NCBI GenBank assembly: GCA_036417435.1
Contig: CM070901.1
Location: 159,980,044-160,044,043 of the forward strand
Reading direction: 5' to 3'
DNA: 64,000 nt
From: Inia geoffrensis
Lineage: Eukaryota > Chordata > Mammalia > Artiodactyla > Iniidae
Part shown: positions 56,862 through 64,000 of the stretch, piece after piece
Layout of the letters: the number at the start of each line of letters is the position of its first letter
Position numbering within the stretch: the first letter of the stretch is position 1
The notes under the pieces: model-generated
Told to the model about the DNA's origin: nothing
Databases searched by the model: none
What the model saw: only the letters and a program-made list of their open reading frames with translations
Program-made: the position numbers and the translations under genes

Positions 56862-56934
56862 AAAGTAAAAGCAATAATGTATTGAAGAGTTTATAATATA
56901 TGTATAAAAACAGTAACAAAAAATGGAGATTTGG

Positions 56935-57230
56935 GGGCTTCCCTGGTGGCGCAGTGGTTGAGAATCTGCCTGCCAATGCAGGGAACATGGGTTCGAGCCC
57001 TGGTCTGGGAAGATCCCACATGCCGCGGAGCAACTAGCCCCGTGAGCCACAATTACTGAGCCTGCGCGTCTAGAGCCTGTGCTCTGCAACAAGAGAGGCC
57101 GCGATAGTGAGAGGCCTGCGCACCGCGATGAAGACTGGCCCCCACTTGCCGCAGCTAGAGAAAGCCCTCACACAGAAACGAAGAGCCAACACAGACATAA
57201 ATAAATAAATAAATAAATAAAATTTTTTTA
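56935..57230 (+). mobile_element. CHR-type SINE, long form
   Basis: Head GGGCTTCCCTGGTGGCGCAG, then a hybrid body with 'cacaattactgagcctgcgcg' and 'gccgcagctagagaaagccc', and an (AAAT)n tail. Perfect 16 bp duplication AAAAATGGAGATTTGG (56919-56934 and 57231-57246). Only 57 bp separate it from the previous duplication's end. Confidence 0.94.
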
Positions 57231-57344
57231 AAAAATGGAGATTTGGAAGGGTACTATTGTTAGGGCCTTACAGTACATGTTAAGTGGTATATTATTTGAA
57301 GGTAGACTGATTAAAGTTAAAGATCTGTATTGTAAACTATAGAG

Positions 57345-57860
57345 CAACAGTTCTCAAAGTATGTCCCAGGATCTGTGGGGGTCCTCAAAACCCTTCTGAG
57401 GCTTCACAAGATCAAAATTATTTTCATAACAGCACTAAGATGTTATTTGTTTTTACTACTTGCAATCTCTAAAAAGTGTACTGGGGAGTTTTCAAGAGGC
57501 TACACAACATGATATGGAACACAGAATCACACATGAGAATCTGGTAGTTTTCTATTAAGCCAGATGTTAAAAGAAATCTGCAAAAATGTAAATCAATGCT
57601 TTCTTCTCCCTAAAATTTTGGTTTTGTTTTGAAAATTATAGTTATTTTTAATAAAAACATTATGTTAACATGCAATGAATTATCTTAAAATATATTAATA
57701 AATATTTTAACAATTTACCAGTTATAACTTTTAATATGGTTGCGTATAGATATATACAATGCAAACAAACAAAAACATTTTGGGGTCCTCAATTTTTAAG
57801 AGTATGAATAATCTGTAAGAGTGTAAACAAGTCCTGAGACCAGAAACTGTGAGAACTACT
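57345..57860 (+). mobile_element. DNA transposon fossil with inverted ends (hAT-like)
   Basis: The left end CAGTTCTCAAAGTATG pairs with the right end GTGAGAACTACT. The inside is A/T-rich and non-coding. About 515 bp, in the size range of a non-autonomous element. Family not named. Confidence 0.55.
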
Positions 57861-57864
57861 ATCC

Positions 57865-60800
57865 TAGAACAACCACTGAAAATAAAACAAAGAGGTATAG
57901 GTAATAAGTCAAGCATGGAGATAAAATGGAATACTAAAAAATACTCAAAAAAAAAAAAAAAAAAAACCAGGAAAAGATGAAAGAAGAAACAACAAACATA
58001 TAGACAAATAGAAAACAAGTAGTAAGATGGTCCGATAATTACATTAAATGTGACTGGACTAACACTTGAATTAAAAGACAGATTGTGACACCAGGGGGAA
58101 ACAAGACTCAACTATATGCTGTCTACAAAACATCCACTTTAAACATATAGATAGTTTAAAAGTAAAAGGATGAAAAAAACACATCATGCAAACACTAGTC
58201 AAAAGAAAGCTCGAATGACTACTTAAATCAGACAAATTAAACTCTAAAACAAGGAATATTACTAAGAGTAAAAAGAGGCAGTTCATAATGATAAAGGGGT
58301 CAATTCTTCACGAGGACATAATATTCCTAAATGTATATGCATCTAATGGCAGCGTTTCAAAATACATGAGGCAAAAATGACAGAACTGAAAGGAGGAACA
58401 AAAACATCCACAACTAGGGTTGAAGATATGAACTCTTCTTTTAAAGAGAAAATCTGTAAGGATATAGAATTGATCACTACCATCAACCAACAAAATCTTA
58501 TTGAAATTTATAGAACACTCTACCAACATCAGAATATACATTTTCAAATACACATGGACCATTCACCAAGATAGACCATATGCTGGCCTATAAAGTAAGC
58601 CCCAGTATATTTAAAAGGATTGAAATCACACCAAGTATATTCTCTAACCACAACAGAATTAAACTAGAAATTAATAATAGGAAGATAGCTGAAAACTCCT
58701 AAATATTTGGAAATTAAGCAACACACTTCTAAATAACTCATAGGTCAAAGAAGAAATCACAAGGGAAATTAGAAATTGCTTTGAACCAAATGAAAATGAA
58801 AACACATCAAATTTGTGAGATGCACCTAAGTAGCACTTAAAGGGAAACTTGAGACTTAGAAAGGTCTCAAATCAATGACATAAGTTTCCACATTAAAAAT
58901 CTAGAGAGGGGCTTCCCTGGTGGCACAGTGGTTGAGAGTCCGCCTGCCAATGCAGGGGACGTGGGTTGGTGCCCAGGTCTGGGAGGATCCTACATGCCGT
59001 GGAGCGGCTGGGCCCGTGAGCCATGGCCGCTGAGCCTGCGCTCCGCAATGGGAGAGGCCACAACAGTGAGAGACCCGCATACCGCAAAAAAAAAAAAAAT
59101 CTAGAGAACAAGAACAAATTAAAGCCAAAGTAAATGGAAAAGAAATAATAAAGGGAAGAAAAGAAAATAGCCAACATAGAAATATGAAACTAAAAACTTA
59201 CTTTGGGGAAAAAATTAGTAAAATTGTTAAACCTTTAACTAGATTTGTTTAAGAAGAAAAAGACAAATTACCAATACTAGAAATGAAACAGTGAACATCA
59301 CTACAGATCCTATAGTAATTAAAGGAATAATAAGGAAATTTTTAATAATTTTATGTCAATAAATTCATCAACTTAGATAAAATGGACAAATTCCTTGTAA
59401 GACACAAATTACCAAGATAAAGAAGATAAAGAAATTCTGAAAAGCCTGGTATCTATTACATCTGTAGTTACAAACCTTGCCAAAAAGAAAACTCCAGGCT
59501 TTATTGGTAAGTTCTACCAAATATTTAAAGGAAGAAACAATACCAATCCTGCACAAACTGAGAAACTGAGGAGAAAACAATTCCCAACTAAATTTATGAA
59601 GCCAGCATCACCATGATACTTAAACCAGGGGAAGACAGTACATACAAGAAAAATTGAAGACCAATATTCCTCATAAACAAGACATAAAAACCCTTAAAAA
59701 TACTAGCAAATTGACTAAAGGATAATTCATCAAGACCCAGTGACTTTACCCCAGGAATGCAAGTTGGCCTAACAGTCAAAAAAAATTAATAAATGTAGTA
59801 CACTGTGTTACAAAATAAAGGAGAAACACAGTATGATCCGAATAAATGCAGAAAATTCATTTGACAAAGTTCATCATTCAGTCATGATAAAAACTCCCAC
59901 CAAACTACAAATAGAAGGGGAACTTCCTCACCTGATAAAGAGCATCTATGATGAATCTACATCTAATATCATACTTAATGTACTAGAGATCCTAGTCAGT
60001 GCTGTAAGGCAAGAAATAAAAGGCTTATAGATTGGAAAGGAAGAAATACACTGTCCTTATTTGCAGATAAAGTCATGTTAACATAGAAACTTCTAAGGGG
60101 TCTATTAAAAAGTTACCAAAAGCAATAGAAAAACTTAGCATGGTTGTAGGACACAAGGTCAACATAAAAAGTCAACTGTATTATCTATATGCTAGCAATG
60201 ACCAGCTAGAAATTGAAAATTAAAAAGTATCACTTACAATACCATAAAAAAGCATAAGATACTTATGAATTAATTTAACAAAATATGTACAAGACCTGTA
60301 CAAAAAGCTGCTGAGAAATTAAAGACATAAATAAATTGAGAACTATACCCTGTTCATGGATTGGAAGGCTCAATATTGTTATGATATCAACTTTCCCCAA
60401 ATTGTTCTACAGATTCAACACAATCCCAGTGAAATACCCAACAGGTATTTTTTTAACAAATTGACAAGATGAAATTGATTTTAAAAAATTATGGAAATCC
60501 AAAGGACCAAACAATTTTAAGACTTACTATAAAGTTATAGTAATCAAGACAGTGTAATATTGACATAAGAAAATACACATATATTAATGAAACAGAATAG
60601 AGAAGTCAGAAATAAACCCATGGAAAGAATAATTTTTTCAATAAATGGTGTTAGAACACCTAGATATTCATATTAAAAAAAAAAAAAGAACCTAAGCTTT
60701 GCCTTACAAAAGCCATAAAATAGTATAATCACTTTGGAAAACAGTTTGGAAGGTTCCTATACAGTTAAAAAAACACATACTAAATGACTCAACAATTTCA

Positions 60801-61345
60801 CTCCTAATTATTTTCCCTAGAGAAATGAACACATGTTCACACAAAAAACCCATATATGAATGTTCATAGATGCTTTATTCAAAATAACCAAAAGCTAGAA
60901 ACAGAAATGTCCATCAACAAATGACTAAACTGCGGTATATTCATACAAGGAAAAATTCAGCAGTGGATGTATAGAACATACATGCAACAACATGGAGTTG
61001 TTTCTTGTTGTTTTAAAAAACTACTCCAAGTAAAAGAAACCAAACACAAAAGAGCACATACTGCATGATTCCATTTATATGTAACTCTAGAAAAGACAAA
61101 TCTAATCTATAATGACCAAAAAGAAATCAGTGCTTTCCTAGAGCCGAAGTGAAGGCAGGGACAGATTGACTGGGATGGAACACAAGGGAAATTTTTAGGG
61201 TGGTGGGAATGTTCTATCAAGCTTGATTGCTGTGATGATCTCACAAGTGCATAGTTCTGTCAAAACTCACCAAGTACACTTAAAATGGGTACATTTTATT
61301 GCATGTAAAACATACCACATTAAAGTTGATTTAAAAAAAGAAAAA
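57865..61345 (+). mobile_element. Degraded L1 LINE (copy A), ORF2 remnant to 3' end
   Basis: Sense-strand L1 text: endonuclease-region remnants (about 58050-58900), the reverse transcriptase region (about 59380-60560, including a short frame at 59833-60030 whose residues fit L1 RT) and a 3' end at about 61260-61345. Many stops and frameshifts are present, so it is inactive. The SINE at 58908-59094 interrupts it. It lies antisense to S100PBP. Confidence 0.85.
58908..59094 (+). mobile_element. CHR-type SINE nested in L1, internal deletion
   Basis: Standard head and B box; about 15 bp of the usual 'cgtccggagcctgtg' block are missing between GAGCCTGCG and CTCCGC. Perfect duplication AAAAATCTAGAGA (58895-58907 and 59095-59107). 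Confidence 0.94.
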
Positions 61346-61429
61346 AAGTTAATGCATACTTCCAGATAAATATAACAGGTTGACTGCATGAGTTTATCTC
61401 TTCTTGCTCCTAACATCCCTCACTAAATT

Positions 61430-62995
61430 AGAAAAGAAAGGTCTCGAATGATCTTAGCAACCGTCTAAAGAAGCTAGAAAAAGAAGAGCAAATGAAACTT
61501 TGAGTAAGCAGAAAAAAGGAAGTAATAAATATCAGAATGGGGGCTTCCCTGGTGGTGCAGTGGTTGGGAGTCCGCCTGCTGATGCAGGGAACACAGGTTC
61601 GTGCCCCTGCCCGGGAATATCCCACATGCCGCAGAGCAGTTAGGCCCGTGAGCCATGGCTGCTGAGCCTGCGTGTCCGGAGCCTGTGCTCTGCAACGGGA
61701 GAGGCCACAGCGGTGAGAGGCCCGCGTACCACAAAAAAAAAAAAAAAAAAAAAAAATCAGAATGGAAATTAATGAAACAGAGAAAAATCAATGAAAAAGC
61801 TGTTTTTTTAAAAAAGAAAAATAATAGTTGATAAAGTTTTAGCCAGACTGATTAGAAGAGAGAAAACACAAATGACCAATACTAAAAATGGGAAAGATAG
61901 TATCACTAGATACTGTATAAAAGGTTAATAACAGAGTATTATTAACCTTAACGCCAATAAATTTAACAACTTAGATGAAATAAACAAATTCCTTGAAAGA
62001 CTACCAAAGCTCACCCAAAAAGAGACACCAGTTTTTCTATACAAATTCTTCCAAAAAATTGAAGAGGTGGGAATACTGCCCAATTCACTCTGTGAGGCCA
62101 CCATTACTCTGCTACCAAGACCACACAAAGAAATTACAAGAAAAGTACAGACCATATCCCTTATGAAGATAGATTCATAACAAAATTTTAGCAAATCAAC
62201 CCAACACTATTAGTACAAGGATAATGCTTTAAGACCAAGTGCAGAATGCTTAAGACCAGGAATGCAAGATTGGTTTAATACTGGAAAATCAAATTATACA
62301 ATTCTCTAACATTATATGATTATCTCAGTAGATGCAGAGAAAGTATTTAATAAAACCCAATACCTGTTTCTAATAAAAATGTACAAATATCAACTGAATT
62401 TCCATATACTAGCAACAAACAATCTTGGTAAAGATGGGAGTAACTGGAATTCATACACTGCTGGTGGGTATATAAAATGGTACCACTTTGGAAAACAGTT
62501 TGGTAGGTTCTCAAAAAGTTAAACATACCTACTGTATGACCCAGTCATTTGAAAGCATATCCATACAAAGATCTGTACATGAGTGTTTATAACAGCTTTA
62601 TTTAAATAGCCAAAAATTGGAAACAATCCAAATGCCCATCATTAGATGAATGGATAAACAAATTGTGGTATATCTATATAATGGAATACTACTCAGCAAT
62701 AAAAAGGAATAAACTACCAAGAAAATGATTAACTGCAAAATAATTATGCTTTAAGAAAGAAGCCAGGCTCAAAAAAGAGTATACAGTGACAGCAGCTCAG
62801 CAGTTGCCTGGGGAGTGGAGGGAGCAAGGAAAGGCAGGAGGGAGGAATCACAAAAGGGCACAAAGAAATTTTGGGGTGTTACAGTATGTTTATCTTGATT
62901 GCAGTGATAGTTTCATGGATGTTTACAAATGTCAAAATTCAACAAACTGTATACTTTAAGTTTGTGCAGTTTATTGTATTTCAATTAAAACTCAA
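61430..62995 (+). mobile_element. Degraded L1 LINE (copy B), internally deleted
   Basis: Begins in ORF2 ('agctagaaaaagaagagcaa'), is split by the SINE at 61541-61755, keeps RT pieces to about 62395, then jumps to late ORF2 and 3' UTR text ('gtatataaaatggtaccact') and ends near 62990. No intact frame. Confidence 0.8.
61541..61755 (+). mobile_element. CHR-type SINE nested in L1 copy B
   Basis: GGGCTTCCCTGGTGGTGCAG head, full body, long poly(A). Perfect duplication ATCAGAATGG (61531-61540 and 61756-61765). Confidence 0.95.
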
Positions 62996-62999
62996 GAGA

Positions 63000-63895
63000 G
63001 AAAAAATATCTTGAGAGAGGTAAGAAATTAATTCATAAAATAAGAACATAAAAAAAAAGAACAAAACAGGAAAGAATTCTTAGAAGTCATAAATGTGAAT
63101 GTAAAAATAAAGAAGTTAATAAGAATAGAAAATATCCCAGAAAATAGAATAAAGAGACAGAGACAGAAAAGGGAAAGAAAAGGTAAGAGACGTAGAAGAT
63201 CAATCCTTAGAAGTTCAATATCTAACTATTAGGAATTTCTTAAAGAGAGAGTAGATTATACAGCGAAGAAACAATTTATCAAAGAAATATAAGAAATTCT
63301 CAGAACTGAGAAATATATATCCAAATTAAAAAGGCCCACTGAGGACTTCCCTGGTGTCGCAGTGGTTAAGAATCCATCTGCCAATGCAGGGGACACGGGT
63401 TCCAGCCCTGGTCTGGGATGATCCCACATGCTGCAGAGCAACTAAGCCCGTGCGCCACAACTACTGAGCCTACGCTCTAGAGCCCGTGTGCCACAACTAC
63501 TGAAGCCTGCGAGCCTACAGCCCGTGCTCCGCAACAAGAGAAGCCATCACAGTGAGAAGCCCGCGCACCACAACGAAGAGTAGCCCCCACTCGCCACAAC
63601 TAGAGAAAGCCCGCACACAGCAATGAAGACCCAATGCAGCCAAAAATAAATAAAATAAATAAATTTATTAAAAAAAAAAAAAAAGTAGAATGGTGATTAC
63701 CAGGGGCTTTGGGGGAGTGGCAGGGGAAGGCTAGTTATTTTTTAATGGGTATAGAGTTTGAGATTTGCAAGATAAAAAAGTTCTAGAGATCTGTTTCACA
63801 ATAATGTGAATAAACTTAACACTACTAAACTATACACTTAAAAATGGTTAAGATGGTAAATTTTATGTTACTTTTTTTAATCACAATTAAAAAAA
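63000..63895 (+). mobile_element. L1 LINE fragments (copy C), split by a SINE
   Basis: Text at about 63190-63340 ('gaagttcaatatctaactat', 'gaaattctcagaactgagaa') and 63690-63895 ('gaatggtgattaccaggggc', 'ctatacacttaaaaatggtt') matches older L1 untranslated parts. The SINE at 63343-63684 sits between them. Confidence 0.75.
63343..63684 (+). mobile_element. CHR-type SINE, long form (~320 bp)
   Basis: GGACTTCCCTGGTGTCGCAG head, three CACAACTACTGA-type body units, GAAGACCCAATGCAGCC tail, then (AAAT)n and poly(A). It splits L1 text at its two sides. Confidence 0.93.
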
Positions 63896-64000
63896 AAAGA
63901 CTAATGGGTCATGTCAGAAAACACAGGAGCCCGCTTGAAGGATTTCTCATTGGTCAAAACTGGGACAAATTGAGCATCAAAAAGAATACTGACTAGGGCT

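Noticed and set aside
58308..58574. Short frames on both strands in L1 endonuclease-region text
   Set aside because: Fragments of the same degraded L1; no intact domain.
59833..60030. 65-codon frame with reverse transcriptase-like residues
   Set aside because: Part of a dead L1 with stops and frameshifts on both sides, described under the L1 feature, not a host gene.

Overview
This is a window of mammalian nuclear DNA, almost certainly from a cetacean (whale or dolphin). The genes are split by GT-AG introns, old mammalian repeats (MIR, L2, MER/hAT fossils, L1) are everywhere, and there are 16 young tRNA-derived SINEs of the CHR type, with a 'gggcttccctggtggcgcagtgg' style head and a 'catgccgcggagcggctggg' style body. 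That family is the hallmark of whales and hippos. I cannot name the species.

Four protein-coding genes are present. Their order matches my memory of human 1p35 read in reverse (RNF19B - TMEM54 - HPCA - FNDC5 - S100PBP). Positions 1-6690 are intergenic and full of repeats. TMEM54 (+) lies at 7085-13092, with six coding exons and 222 aa, under a CpG-island promoter. HPCA (-) lies at 14120-19075, with three coding exons and 193 aa; its noncoding first exon is in a CpG island near 21.5 kb. TMEM54 and HPCA converge, and their poly(A) signals lie only about 10 bp apart at 13266-13285, so their 3' UTRs probably overlap. Positions 22.1-34.9 kb are intergenic (L2, MIR, two SINEs, a GA tract). FNDC5 (+), the irisin precursor, lies at 35442-41491, with six coding exons and 216 aa in the form traced; it has a CpG-island promoter and a 1.5 kb 3' UTR. 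Positions 43.0-46.3 kb hold no gene that I can see. S100PBP (-) enters from the right: its last two coding exons (51169-51256 and 48819-48960) and a 2.5 kb 3' UTR are present, and the rest lies beyond the window. From 51.3 to 64 kb the sequence is its intron, holding many SINEs and three degraded L1 pieces.

The genes do not form a pathway; they are neighbours in a conserved syntenic block. TMEM54 is a four-pass membrane protein, HPCA a myristoylated neuronal calcium sensor, FNDC5 a single-pass fibronectin III protein whose ectodomain is irisin, and S100PBP a nuclear partner of S100P. I found no undescribed multigene system. The points most worth a second look are all local: the FNDC5 start (an ATG here, whereas human has ATA, plus an in-frame ATG 32 codons upstream), a GC donor in FNDC5, a possible FNDC5 C terminus inside a MIR, the TMEM54/HPCA tail-to-tail overlap with a strong G4 motif, and a perfect 3 x 39 bp tandem repeat in the S100PBP 3' UTR. 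All exon boundaries were traced by eye from splice consensus, reading frame and remembered orthologues; no alignment was run.
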